Of a stretch of DNA of 64,000 nucleotides, positions 44,575-55,922 are shown piece by piece. The notes under the pieces were generated by a model. That model was not told the DNA's origin, made no database searches, and worked only from the letters and a program-made list of their open reading frames with translations. Where the stretch lies: contig JACONQ010000013.1 of the NCBI GenBank assembly GCA_014281115.1, positions 124,001 through 188,000 of the forward strand. Reading direction: 5' to 3'. Source of the stretch: Laburnicola sp. R22_1 (taxonomy: Eukaryota > Ascomycota > Dothideomycetes > Pleosporales > Didymosphaeriaceae). Position 1 is the stretch's first letter. The number at the start of each line of letters is the position of its first letter. Both the position numbers and the translations under genes were made by a program.

Positions 44575-46090
44575 GGCAGTTACACTTTTAGTTCGTCAGT
44601 CTGAAAAGCTAATCGGCAAACTGCCGCAACTTACCGCAGATGCGTCAACACAAATGGTCGTATGGAGAGATGATCGTGAAGACTGAGAAGGGAGCGGGCA
44701 CGTTGAAGACCTTCAGTGCTACTGCCATCTTTTTACCGGAATTTGACCAAGTCGCGTTCAAAGCGCGTTCGCGTCGACAGGCCTTGCATTTTACGCTCGA
44801 TGGGAAGGTTGCGGAATGTTGAAGGTGGCCGTTGAGCGATGGATGAGCACGAGTGCCCAGCAAGGGATGTCGACTTCCTGCCACCTCTTACACATCTACC
44901 AAGCGTGGATATATACGTCAACCAAATCATTCTTATCGTTCCATCCAAATATACTCGCATGGAAAATAGTCGAGTTGCTAGAAGCCAATCGATTCGTGCA
45001 AAAGCGCCAGCGAGTTTGCTTAGTTAAATGCTATCGTAGCCTCCTTCTTCCATTATGAGGCGCAGGGAATGTGCGAAGCATCTGCTCATATCTTCGAAAA
45101 TTCATGTTTTCACAAGGTTCTTTCGAGTAAGTCGTTTCGGTAAAAGAAGCCAACCACCTCGGTCGACTTCTGAACTGAGCTGTGCTGGTACCTCCTATCA
45201 ATCAGCCCTCGCTGTAAGCGGATATTTCTTGGGATAATTTTTCACCTGGTATGGGCCTCGTAGATAGTTTTATACGCTATTGCAGCTCTTCCCTATTGTG
45301 TCATTCTAAGTTATCGCCTGGGTTTGATTAAAGTGCTATAGATGTTTGTACGGAGTGCTGGTTTAGGGTAGGCCGCGCACTTGTTTTGACATTACGGAAA
45401 GTTTGTACTATTTAGGAGAGATTAGTAAAATCGATGCCGGCGTACGAATAGTACGTAGAGTTTGTTGTGAGGAGCATGAGGATGCAACGATGGACATGAT
45501 CGTTCTAGTAGGAAAGCAGAGAATATGGGTTTCCAGGGCCGTGTTCAGGGATCCAGAAATGCCGCTGAATACTCCACTGGGTGTGTATGGGACGTCTAAC
45601 AGTATCCTTGGTGAGAGCTATGCTCGTCGAGATGAAAGGAGTTCGAGTTAAGGGGGATTTTTGATGCGCGGTGGCACAAGGTGCTACGATAAGCGCCTGA
45701 TGGGGTTGTGCGTTCCTAAGATACGCAGTTAATATAGGATTAACTTTTTATTTACCCTAGATTATTATTATATGCTGCTAAGAGCATTTATGATATTATT
45801 CTAGTAGAAGGTAAGAGCGTAACGAGCGTTCTAGGAAGGGCCGAACACCTCGAGCGAGGCCCAACGTGACCACGTTGCTCCAGGTCCGTGCTTTCCTCGC
45901 AGCAACGCGTCGCGCTTTCTATACATATGTACGCCCTCAACATGACATCCCAGCTGCTCGGAAGTCATAATGCTACGGCTCCAACAGCAGCCATCTTTCA
46001 CCATTTTCACGAACCGGTGATCACGGCGTTTCCAAGGCTGAGCCGAGTCAATCTTCCAGCTGCAGGCGCGCCACCAATACTTGGTAGAAG
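44575..46090. other. Intergenic with AT-rich decayed segments
   Basis: 1.5 kb between the divergent Axl2-like and RecQ genes. The 100 bp right of 44574 is Axl2-like promoter or 5' UTR. A short AT-rich patch at about 45715-45800 looks RIP-affected. Small frames at 44640-45651 carry no recognisable motif. Confidence 0.5.
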
Positions 46091-47698
46091 ATGCCAGGCG
46101 CACGGAAGCGCAGTCACTACGATCTCGAGTTCACACTCCGTCGGGTCTTTGGTAAACGGTCATTCAGGTAAATTTGTATTGGCGATTGAGCTGCTCCAGT
46201 TTCTAATGCGCACATTAGACCCGTACAACGCGAAGTTATCACGGCAACGTTAGACGGCGAAGATGTTTTCCTGCAGGCTGCAACCTCTTTCGGGAAGAGT
46301 CTGTGCTTCCAACTACCAGCCGTCGTCGACTTTGGAAGTATGTTGAGAAATGCAAAAAGTGGCAGTTTGTGCTGATTGTCCAAGTCACTATTGTGATATC
46401 GCCGCTTCTTGCTTTGATGGCATGTCTAATTCACTACTTCCACACACTCAAACCAGTCTAACGCACTGCAGAACAATCAAGTGGCTTCCATGAGAAAAGC
46501 CAATATCCGGGTAGAAACGATCAACAGCACAACCACGGCCAGCACGAAGAAGCAAATCATCGAAGATCTCCAATGCGGTCACCCGCTTACTCGGTTACTA
46601 TACGTTACGCCTGAATATTGCCAGCTCGATCACTTCCGCAAGATTCTCCGGATTATCCACTCACAGCGAGAACTTGCTCGTATCGCCGTGGATGAAGCGC
46701 ATTGCGTCAGCGAATGGGGGCACGACTTCCGCCCTTCATTCCAGCAATTGTCCTTCTTCAAGACAGAATTCCCAGATGTACCCATCATCTGTCTAACAGC
46801 CACTGCAACATCACGAGTGCGGGATGATATTATCAACACGCTTGGATTAGATGCGTCCAAACTCAAAATGTTCCGTATGAGTACCAGCCGACCAAACCTA
46901 CACTACGAAGTCCGCTTCAAGTGCGACGAAGAAGACCACTACTCCGACTTCCTCGCCTGGCTCCGAGCCGCCCACGCCCGCCGCGCCTCAAACCCCGAGC
47001 GTGCGTCGCAATTAGCAACCCAGAATCAGCGCACCGATAATGTCCCGGGAATTATATACACGCTCTTCCGCAAAGACTGTGAATCCCTTGCTTCCCGTCT
47101 CCGAGCAGACGGCATAGGGGCAAAACCGTACCATGCAGGCCTGCCTCATACCGAACGCGCTGACGCACTCGCTGGCTGGGTAGCGAACAAAGAGGGTTAT
47201 GATGTTATTGTCGCAACCACAGCCTTTGGAATGGGTATTGACAAGGAGAACGTGCGTTTCGTTGTCCACTGGCAGATCCCGAAATCCTTCGAAGGCTTCT
47301 ACCAAGAAGCCGGCCGCGCAGGCCGGGACGGAAAAGCGTCCATCTGCATCCTGTATTACGGCCGCGAAGACCGGGATCGCGCTGCGACAATGATGGCGCG
47401 TGATCAGCAGCGGCAACCGCAGAAGGGGAGTGGTGTGGCGGCCCAGCAGCAGCAGATGATTAATCGGGCTAAGAGCCTGCAGGCGCTGGTGAAATACTGT
47501 GAGAGCACGGATAAATGTCGGCATCGACTCATTGCGAATTACTTTGCGGACGATGGCGATACGCCGTGTGAGTTTGCGTGCGATTGGTGTAAGGATGCGA
47601 AGGCGTTGGTGAGAAGGAAGGATAGGGGATTGGCGAGTGAGGAGTGGTGTAGCACGCAGAGGGATATGGGACGGTACGATTACGACGAATATGAGTAG
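46091..47698 (+). CDS. Short RecQ-family DNA helicase, 485 aa
   Basis: Four exons: 46091-46167, 46219-46337, 46385-46419 and 46472-47698. The third intron starts with GC rather than GT (GCATGT...CTGCAG) and restores LLALMNNQVAS. Visible motifs are the RecQ Q-motif (FGKRSFRPVQ), Walker A AATSFGKSLCF with Lys52, the DEAH box VDEAHCVSEWGHDFR at 151-165, LTATATSRVRDDI, and motif VI QEAGRAGRDG. A zinc-binding RecQ C-terminal part follows (YCESTDKCRHRLIANYF, CEFACDWCK). There is no winged-helix or HRDC domain, so this is the short fungal RecQ type (Neurospora QDE-3 and yeast Sgs1 are the long type). It unwinds DNA 3' to 5'. The start ATG at 46091 is plausible but an upstream exon cannot be excluded. 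Confidence 0.88.
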
Positions 47699-48036
47699 GG
47701 GCTGGATGATTTTCCCTGGATGCATTACGAGGAGTTGGGAGCTTAGGCGCAACAAGGACGGCGAGGGTAGACATATTTTCTGATCATGCATTACTCTAAT
47801 TGAGGAACTGGGAAATCTACTGCTATCCGGTAGTTTTTACCATGCTTATGCCATGCTATACACGACGCAAACGTCTGTATGCCACATTATAAATCATGAA
47901 CTCGTAGATCCATCATTGTTCCTGGTTTCTTTGCGCCGACTCCAGGATCACCACTCTAGCATCGCCAACTCCAACACCACAACTCCATCACCCAAAGAGA
48001 CCAGCTTCAGCTGACCGGCCCACAGGGGTAGTCTCC
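47699..48036. other. Convergent 3' intergenic region
   Basis: 338 bp between the RecQ stop and the stop of the UBX-domain gene; 3' UTRs only. Confidence 0.5.
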
Positions 48037-48969
48037 TTATTTGACGATGAGAGCAGCACTGGGAATCATACCCGCCTCCTTGAGTGTCATGCCAAAGTCT
48101 GTCCGCTCGAAAACCTTCTTGGGGAAGTTCTGTTGGAAGGAGTTGACGGCAACGCCGGTCTCTTCCAGCGCATGTGCAACCTCGAACAGCGTCGTCTCAA
48201 CCGGGAACGACTTTGTGATGCGCCCGCCTGGCGTCTGAAGAGCAAGCCGCGTCTCGGCATATGCGGATGCGGGCTTCGAGGTCGTAGGTCCTGACGAAGT
48301 CGGCGCAGCTGGCTCAGCAACTGGTGGAGGGGGTGCTTGACCCAGACGCGCCGCCCTCTCCATCTCGGCCTTCCTCTTCCGCTCCTGCTTATCCGCCTCC
48401 AGCTTCGCCAACACACGCTGTTTAGCCGCGGCATCCTCCTTCTGCTCGCGCTTCTTCTTCTGCATTTCCTTTAGCTGCTCCTTCTTCGCCAGCTCTTCCT
48501 TGAGGTCTTCAGTCTCCTTTGTCGACTTCATACGGATCTGCTCATTCTTCTTCCGGTCGATCTTATCCTGCTCTGCCTGGGCTGCCCGCTTCGCCGCCAA
48601 CTTCTCGCGCAGCTCCTCGAGCTTCTGCTTCTTCTCTTCCTCGGTGAGCGGCTTGATCTCCTCGGTGGACTCGGCGAAGTTCTCGTGGCCCGACTTGCTG
48701 GCGTGGAACTCGGCTTGGCCTGTGGAGCGGAACTTCTTGCCACAGTCCTCGCAGACGAGGGATCTGGCTTCTTCGCCGGGTTTGAGTGCGGGCGGCTCGT
48801 CGGAGGCCGAAGCCGATGCTTGGGCGGCTTGGAGCTCGTCGATGGGCGTGTCTTGGTTCTTCTCCAGCCAGTCGATTGCGTCTTGCAGGCTGCCGGTAGC
48901 CTTTGCGGCGAGGGTGGCGCGCTCCTTGTCGAAGCCCATGTCGAGCAGCTGCTCAAGATCGGTAGGCAT
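48037..48969 (-). CDS. UBA-C2H2-UBX protein (UBXN1/SAKS1-like Cdc48 adaptor), 310 aa
   Basis: Single exon. Residues 1-40 form a UBA domain (LEQLLDMGFDKERATLAAKA ... AIDWLEKNQD) that binds ubiquitin. A single C2H2 finger follows, with Cys73, Cys76, His89 and His95 (VCEDCGKKFRSTGQAEFHAS). A long charged coiled coil rich in Lys, Glu and Gln spans about residues 100-205. The C-terminal 80 residues are a UBX domain (ETRLALQTPGGRITKSFPV ... FERTDFGMTLKEAGMIPSAA), which docks on the AAA-ATPase Cdc48/p97. The arrangement matches human UBXN1/SAKS1, apart from the zinc finger, which is a fungal and plant feature of the family. The expected role is to bring ubiquitylated proteins to Cdc48. It is divergent from SCS2. 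Confidence 0.92.
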   Translation of the reverse strand: MPTDLEQLLDMGFDKERATLAAKATGSLQDAIDWLEKNQDTPIDELQAAQASASASDEPPALKPGEEARSLVCEDCGKKFRSTGQAEFHASKSGHENFAESTEEIKPLTEEEKKQKLEELREKLAAKRAAQAEQDKIDRKKNEQIRMKSTKETEDLKEELAKKEQLKEMQKKKREQKEDAAAKQRVLAKLEADKQERKRKAEMERAARLGQAPPPPVAEPAAPTSSGPTTSKPASAYAETRLALQTPGGRITKSFPVETTLFEVAHALEETGVAVNSFQQNFPKKVFERTDFGMTLKEAGMIPSAALIVK

Positions 48970-49604
48970 CTTGGTAGTAGTGTGATGTGTATGTGTCGTG
49001 ATAGACTCGACAGCTTCGTAGGCTCGACGTGGGGTTTATATGCCGTTTTCTCAGTCGGTTGGTGGAAGTTGGTGATATCGAAAAGGTTCGAGGTGCTGCG
49101 GTGGCAGTGGATTTCTAGAGGGGCCAGGCAGTAGCGGGGCTTATATCCGTGGTACGCTGTGGGTGGTTTCCACAGTTTGTGAAAAGTCGAGGCTGAGTGC
49201 ATTCAAAGCGGGGTCCAAGGTACTATAGGCAACTTTAGCGCGTTCCCGGCTCGCAGTTCTTGTAGTATGCCCACACTGCAGGTCTGTGGAGACGTCGGCT
49301 TTCACCCGGGTCCGTGAACTCGCGCTAGAGCTGGTACGTCACTCATGCTGAGAGCCCGCCGCTGAGCCCGGGGCAAGCGAGACATCTCGTTCCAAACCGC
49401 CCCCAACACCACCGCCGCCGCGACACCCACACGCTTCAACCCCGCGCGCGTACCTCCTATCGCTCCCTGCGACTATCTACGAATATATTCGCCCTCTCCC
49501 GTACACGGCCTGCTCCCGAGCTGTCGCATGCGCCGCGCCTGCCACTCACCCGCCGCCTCTGATTACCAACCCCCGACCACGCCGCCTACCCTCGTATCAA
49601 CACC
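48970..49604. promoter_or_regulatory. Divergent promoter region UBX gene / SCS2
   Basis: 635 bp between the two ATGs. The right half is C-rich (CACCGCCGCC-type) and probably includes the SCS2 5' UTR. No defined site recognised. Confidence 0.5.
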
Positions 49605-50763
49605 ATGTCTGTCGAGCTCGATCCCCCGGAGCTGGGCTTCAAGCGTCAGTTTGCTATGTATCGTTGCATTACCTAGGGAGAGGCTAAGTTTGGGACAGGC
49701 CCCTTCCAGCAAGAGGTCACGCAGTCGCTCAAGCTGAAGAACAACCATTCGGACCCAGTGGCTTTCAAGGTGAGAACTCGAGTTGTGCGCTGGGAGCGCC
49801 ACAAGTCTATTCATCCAGTGCCACATCATTTGCTAACGCATGCAGGTCAAAACCACTGCGCCGAAGCAGTACGCACCTGACATCCCTCCCGCGGCCCGTA
49901 GCTCGCTGATGCTGAACAACGTAGATACTGCGTGAGGCCCAACTCCGGCCGCATCGAGCCAGGTGACTATGTCGAGGTCCAGAGTACGGCACTGCCCCGT
50001 TGGCGTCCCCAGTATGCCCGCAGCCGCTGACGTATGGCCCAGTTCTCCTCCAGGCGATGAAGGAAGACCCGCCGCCAGATGCCAAGTGCAGGGACAAGTT
50101 CCTCGTGCAGTCGGTCCTCGTCACCGCAGACAAGGAATTCACCAATGTAGCGTCTCTGGTATGACGCCCACCTGAACTGCGAGACTCTGGCTGACGCGGA
50201 CGTAGTGGTCGCACATTGAGCAGACATCGAAGTCGTCAATCCAGGAGAAGAAGATTAGGGTCCTCTTTCTCCCTGCGGATGACACAGTTAGCGCGACGCC
50301 GAAGACGAATGGTGCCACCCAGCGCGAGTCGTTGCTTCCCTCGCCCTCCCCCGAGGCTGTTACGCCCCAGCGAGGTTCCACCGAGCAGCCTGTCGGATCT
50401 GTTTCGCGCCTCGAGTCTCGCTCCGTTGACAACAAGCCCCGCGAATCAACGCACAACACCGCCACCGCCTCAGGACTGACGGCAAGCGTGAGCTCGGCTG
50501 CGTCTGGAGCAGCGCGGGCTATCCCCACGTCTCCGGGAGACGTACAAGCCCAGCTTTCCGACGCCAAAGCCACTATCGCAAGCTTGAAGCAGCAACTCGA
50601 GACATCGACAGGCCTTCGTCAGCGAAAGACCGAGCCCACGCGGGATGCAAAGGAGCAGCTGCAGACGGCTGTGAGCACCAACCAAGCACCGGGCGGCGTG
50701 CCTATCCAGATCACCGCCCTACTGTGTCTGCTGAGCTTCCTTCTTGCGTACTTCTTGTTCTGA
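49605..50763 (+). CDS. SCS2: VAMP-associated protein Scs2 (ER-plasma membrane tether), 288 aa
   Basis: Six exons: 49605-49644, 49699-49769, 49846-49868, 49925-49983, 50043-50158 and 50206-50763. Exon 3 is a 23-bp microexon. The N-terminal MSP domain starts MSVELDPPELGFKRPF and contains the VAP signature VKTTAPKQYCVRPNSGRIEP, whose Lys residues bind FFAT motifs. It continues through VEVQILLQAMKEDPPPDAKC and FLVQSVLVT. A Ser/Thr-rich linker, a coiled coil (AQLSDAKATIASLKQQLE) and a C-terminal membrane anchor (IQITALLCLLSFLLAYFLF) follow, so the protein is tail-anchored in the ER. VAPs recruit lipid-transfer and regulatory proteins and tether ER to the plasma membrane. The exon-dense 5' half is typical of Pezizomycotina SCS2 genes as far as I can judge. 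Confidence 0.93.
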
Positions 50764-51151
50764 TCTCGCTCCCCCGCGATATCCATGTCGATTTAAGCGA
50801 GCCGGCTGGGGTACGTCAACGGCTCCGATGACGGACGAAGGCGAGATCGCGAAGTATCGAATGTCAATGTCTCGATGCAAGATGATGAAAAGCAAAGGTA
50901 CGTGATGCGACCATGGTGGAGGAAGCAATTCCATTTGTCTGTTTCCCGGCGTGAGTACATTTTCGTGGAGGCTGGCTAGTTGTCTTTGGGTAAACACCTG
51001 GAGGAGCACGCATGGAGGTTGTGGAGCGGATTCTAGTAGCATGTTCAGCAATGGCGGCCACCCTGTATCAACAAATTTCAGGAGTATGATCATTCCGAAA
51101 CCTTGGGTTGTGGTTGCCCAGTGTGGTTGTGTTCGCGTGATACCCCCAGAA

Positions 51152-51158
51152 TGACTCA
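51152..51158 (+). promoter_or_regulatory. TGACTCA box (Gcn4/CpcA/Cpc1-type site)
   Basis: Perfect 7-bp consensus, 458 bp upstream of the asparagine synthetase ATG. One of three such boxes within 660 bp. Confidence 0.5.
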
Positions 51159-51500
51159 CTGCGCGCCACGCCCTACGTGGTAGGTGTGCATCTCTTGCAT
51201 GCTTTTTGAGGATGCGCGAGGTTATCGTTACCTCCATATGTGACCACTGTTTACATATGCTCTTAGTCACGAGAGTGAGCCAGTACAGATGTTTAATGTG
51301 GGGGCGCAGGAGAATTCGTCATTGGAGCGCATCGTCCTCGCTCCACGGGACGCGCCCTTCGCCAGATGCTATCACCCCATGCTGCGGCACCGTGGGATTA
51401 CCGACGCGGACAACCTTGGAATATGCGCTATCAGCAGACGGCAACGATAGAGGTAGCACATTGGCCGTTGGTGGGGCACGCGCCGACCAACGGCGCAAGT

Positions 51501-51507
51501 TGACTCA
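51501..51507 (+). promoter_or_regulatory. TGACTCA box (Gcn4/CpcA/Cpc1-type site)
   Basis: Perfect consensus 109 bp upstream of the asparagine synthetase ATG, a usual position for general amino-acid control sites. Confidence 0.65.
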
Positions 51508-51609
51508 GGACGAATTTCTTTGAGAAATAATTGAACCCTCTACAAAAACCCCATCCCTCCCTACTACCCCATCTCTCTGCTCCCATACCTTTTTTGATTA
51601 CCACCCAAC

Positions 51610-53727
51610 ATGTGTGGTATCTTCGCCTGCTACAAGTACGCAAATACCCCATTCTGTCCTCCACATTGTCCCCTCGTTGCGCCCCGCTATCATGCTCGCA
51701 AGGAACTGACGCGCTCCAAGGCACCCTGATGTGCAGCAATTCAAGCCGACGGCCCTGAAGATGGGCAAGGCGTAAGTTTGCCTCTATACAATGCGTTTTG
51801 AGGACGTTGACTCAATTGCGACAGTGTCCGACATCGGGGCCCTGACTGGAGTGGCAACTGGATCGCGAACGATACGAGTACGTCGACGAGACTCAATGCG
51901 ACTGATACAGGGTGCTGATACTCTGTAGTCCTCGTCCACGAACGTCTGAGTATCGTCGGTGTTGGTATGCGCTTGTCACACGACCACAATGGAGGTTGAA
52001 AGCTTACACGCGGACAGACACGGGTGCGCAGCCGCTCGTCAACAAGGAGGGAACTGTGTCTCTTGCTGTCAATGGCGAGATTTACAACCACCGCATTCTC
52101 CGCAAGGGTCTCAAGAAGGGATATAACTTCAAGACACACTCAGATTGCGAGGTCATCATTCCGCTAGTAAGGCCCGAGATCTGTATGAGGCACACGACCA
52201 GGAGCTGATAGAGCACAGTATTTGGAACACGATCTCGACGCTCCGCGAATGCTCGACGGCATGTTCTCATGGGTTCTGCACGATAAGGTCCAGGACCGTG
52301 TCATCGCTGCGCGAGATCCGATCGGTATCACCACTTTTTACATGGGAAGGTCGAGCAAGACGCCCGGCGCTGTCTTCTTTGCTTCCGAGTTGAAGTGCTT
52401 GCATCCCGTCTGCGACAACATCATCTCGTTCCCGCCTGGCCACGTCTACGATTCGAAGACCGATAAGCTCAAGCGATACTATGACCCGAAGTGGCTGGCG
52501 GAACCCAGCAACATTCCTACGCAGCCCGTGGACTACAAAGAGTTGAGGACAGCACTGGAGAACTCGGTGCGCAAGCGGCTGATGGCCGAGGTGCCATATG
52601 GTGTGCTTCTGTCTGGTGGTCTAGACTCAAGTTTGGTGGCTTCAATTGCACAGCGGGAGACACAGCGACTGAATCAGCAGGTGCGGAAGAAGGCTGCTGA
52701 AAACGATAGCTCCACCGACGGCTATGCGATCGATGGGCAGGCCCCTGGCGGCCTTGTCGGTATCGATGACACCAACGAGTTAGCTACAGTGCAAATGCTT
52801 CCGGAACTCAACTCTTTCTCGATAGGCCTTCCAGGATCGCCTGATGGAGAGGCTGCGAAAGAAGTCGCCAAGTTCCTAGGAACAAGACATCATACCTTTA
52901 CCTTCACACTTGAGGAAGGCCTCGATGCGCTCTCCGACGTCATCTTCCACCTCGAGACGTTCGATGTGACCACTATCCGCGCCTCAACACCTATGTTCCT
53001 GCTCAGCCGCAAGATCAAAGCCATGGGCGTCAAGATGGTTCTCTCTGGAGAAGGCAGCGACGAGATCTTTGGCGGCTACCTCTACTTCCACAACGCGCCC
53101 GACAAAGCAGCCCTGCACCAGGAAACCATCCGCCGCATCGACAACCTGCATCTCGCTGACTGCCTCCGCGCCAACAAGTCCACCTCCGCATGGGGCGTCG
53201 AAGCTCGCGTCCCCTTCCTCGATAAGCAGTTTCTCAACGTAGCCATGAACATCGACCCCGCCGAGAAGATGATCACAAAAGACCGCATCGAGAAGTACAT
53301 CCTGCGTAAAGCGTTCGATACCACCGACGAGCCCGATACGCCCGCCTACCTGCCCGACAAGATCTTGTGGCGCCAGAAGGAGCAGTTCTCCGACGGTGTT
53401 GGGTATGGCTGGATCGATGCTCTGAAGGACGAGGCGGAGAAGAAGGTGACGGAGGAGATGATGAAGAACCCCAAGGCGGAGTGGGGCGAGGATGTGCCAG
53501 ATAGCAAGGAGGCATATTGGTATAGGACCATGTTTGATGAGCATTTCCCGAGTTATTGTGCCAGCACAGTTATGCGGTGGACGCCCACCTGGAGCAAGCA
53601 GACGGATCCTTCGGGACGGTACGTGTATTCCCCTTTTCGTTCTATTGATACGCGTGGAAATATGGGAACTGACCCGCATCACAGTGCTATCGCCGTTCAC
53701 GCCCAGAAATACGAGCATGCTCATTAA
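51610..53727 (+). CDS. ASN2: Asparagine synthetase (glutamine-hydrolysing), 585 aa
   Basis: Seven exons: 51610-51635, 51721-51771, 51825-51877, 51929-51964, 52018-52166, 52219-53618 and 53685-53727. The N-terminal glutamine amidotransferase domain starts MCGIFACYK with catalytic Cys2 after Met removal, then [30 protein letters not shown] and [10 protein letters not shown]. The synthetase domain has the PP-loop [15 protein letters not shown] and [14 protein letters not shown], both needed for aspartate adenylation. The C-terminus is [13 protein letters not shown]. It makes asparagine from aspartate, glutamine and ATP in the cytosol. Five short exons at the 5' end, the first only 26 bp, are notable. 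The symbol follows the yeast pair ASN1/ASN2, and either could be meant. TGACTCA boxes upstream and in intron 2 (51808-51814) suggest general amino-acid control. Confidence 0.95.
51808..51814 (+). promoter_or_regulatory. TGACTCA box inside intron 2 of the asparagine synthetase gene
   Basis: Third perfect Gcn4-type box, near the 3' end of the second intron and overlapping its branch-site region. Confidence 0.4.
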
Positions 53728-54406
53728 GCGTTGACCACTCACATTCGAGCTGCTCTGCTCCGAATGAGAATGTCGACAAGTATACTCCACATCGAGGAGT
53801 GGATTGATGATCAGGGCCGGTCATGCTTTACGGGCGTTGGTAGATTGCTTTCTTCATTGAGTTTGATTGCGTGCGTGTACAAGAGCTTTCCGATAGCGGA
53901 GTAGATTCTTGTATATAGAAAGTCATTTACGATTACGTCACATTGCGCTTTTGCCATTTCACATCGGTTGAGGCGTCTTTTCGTCTGCATTATTGACCGA
54001 TTATTATTAGAGAGTTGACATCTCGTCTCGGGATTGACGTGTTCATACTGGAAGGGTATGGACCTTCGCTGGGCGGTCGCGTTTCAGCAGCGTCTCATCC
54101 GCACCCAAAGCTCGCCTACGCATTGCCCCTCCAGCACGGCGGCAAAACGGTCTACGCATCAGCGCTTCGGTACCGTCGATCACCGTCAAGAGAATGAGCG
54201 AATATGTAGCATAGCTCAGCCTCGTCCTGTTCCACCCTTTTTGGCGCTCACAAACCACTCTTTCCACCCCCAACTGCGCTGGACGTACGTACGACACGTT
54301 ACGACATCTACGATTCCACTCACGACCGATCGATCGACCCGACGGTCGACCCACCTACACATCCATCCACACACACACACACACACATACATACACGCTC
54401 TCAACC
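53728..54406. other. Intergenic with (CA)n repeat
   Basis: 679 bp between the asparagine synthetase gene and the small secreted protein gene. A CA dinucleotide run at about 54368-54387 lies just before the downstream ATG, in its probable 5' UTR. Confidence 0.5.
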
Positions 54407-54972
54407 ATGCACCTCCCCCCAACGCTCCTCACATTCCTCTACCTCGCGCTCCCCACCCTCACGCTCTCCTCGCCGGCGCCGCCCATCCTCGCCTCAGACA
54501 CCTACACGCACCTCATGCCCCTCCACACGCTCTTCATCCGGCAATCCACCAACCTGCAGACCTTCACCCAGGCGCTCGGCGGCTTCCCCGCCAGCGACAT
54601 CATCAACAGCGGCAACGCAGAACGGCCGTTCAGCGTCGACGGGGACACGTTTCCGGACTTCGACACCGCCGCGCAGCGCAGCTGCGATAACCAGTTTCAG
54701 AAGTGTCAGCAGAAGGCGAACGAGGGTGGGCAGCAGGACGGCGCGTTGACGGTCGGGGATTGTGATACGCAGAAAGGTATGTGCGTGGATGAGTGGGGAT
54801 GGGTCGGGAGGTGCGATTCTATACCCAACGAAGCGGAATTAACATACTTGTAGGGCAATGCAACGACGCGCAAAGAACGGCCCAAGTCAAAGACTTCCAA
54901 ACTGGCGTCGCGAGCACGAATATCGGGCCTGATCCGCAGTTTCCCGATTTCGACCTTATCTGTGAAGCGTAG
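54407..54972 (+). CDS. Small secreted cysteine-containing protein, 162 aa
   Basis: Two exons, 54407-54776 and 54854-54972, joined in a Gly codon. A signal peptide (MHLPPTLLTFLYLALPTLTLSS) is followed by a region without cysteine, then five cysteines in the second half: SCDNQFQKCQQ, DCDTQKGQCND and ICEA at the end. The motif FPDFD occurs twice (before the first pair and before the last Cys), and the CDxQ...C spacing also repeats, hinting at internal duplication. No transmembrane segment or GPI signal. It resembles fungal small secreted proteins of unknown function and could be an effector candidate, but nothing in the sequence shows a host interaction. Confidence 0.75.
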
Positions 54973-55922
54973 CGCCGTAGCCTATGGGGATACCTTGAAG
55001 GCGTTCGCGAGAGTGGGAGCCATGGTTGGTTCGCTGTGGCTGGGTAGGTGGGGAGAAGAGGGGGACTGGATTGGTGGCGGGGACGTATAGAGGCTGGCTG
55101 GGGTGCAGTGTATATACTACAAGGCCCGACAGAAGAGGAATGAAAAGAATAGAAGGAGCGGGTGCGGAAGTAGGCTGGACGACCAGTTTATGCAGGCAGG
55201 CAGGCAGCCAGTCAGTCAGTCAGTCCAGTGGCAGGTGGAGGGCTATTGGATAAGAGCGTCTCCGAGCATTGCAAAAAGAAGAAGAAGATCTGGCAGAGCC
55301 CATTCAGCGGGACGAGTCGAGTACTCCGTAACGACATTTCACGTCCGCGACCAAAAAACCCCTTAGTTTTCACATTTTTACACAGTAGATTTTACTTTTC
55401 AATGTATGTAGTTGATTGATTTGGTAGAAACCACCTCCACTATCCATCTCAATCTCAATGTTGTCCAGCAAAGGAACGACATAAAAGACTCAAGTCCCCA
55501 TTTTTGAATCAAGGAACACTAAAGAAAAAGACATGGACATCTCGTCTGATTACATAGGATATAAGAACAGTATGTACCGCAAACCCCCATACTTGCGCAA
55601 GTCCATCTAACACCCATCTCGCTAACACGAAGTGCTTCTGTTGCTCAGACGCTGGAGACGAAAAGGAAAATGGGAAGAAGAGGAATCATTGAGCCCATGC
55701 CTACGCCCTACCATGCTGGAAAACGAGGAAACAATGGCCCACCACCTAGCTAGCCTGTAGTACAAGAATCAAGAGTCCTTATTAGTATCGTCTAGATATG
55801 CAAGCTCAGGACAGCCTTCTCAGATGGCAAGCCCGCAAATAAGTCGCAAATGGTCGTCCAAGTCGTCCGTCAGCACCCGTGGAGGCAACTGCGCATATGT
55901 ACAGATTCGGTGGACGAAGCTG
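54973..55922. other. Convergent intergenic region
   Basis: 950 bp of 3' flanks. GGCA and GTCA tetranucleotide repeats lie at about 55192-55226. No gene recognised. Confidence 0.5.

Larger units (their letters stand above)
50764..51609. other. Intergenic upstream of asparagine synthetase
   Basis: 846 bp that holds the SCS2 3' UTR and the promoter of the asparagine synthetase gene, with TGACTCA boxes at 51152 and 51501. A CT-rich stretch (51530-51590) precedes the ATG. No gene recognised. Confidence 0.55.
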
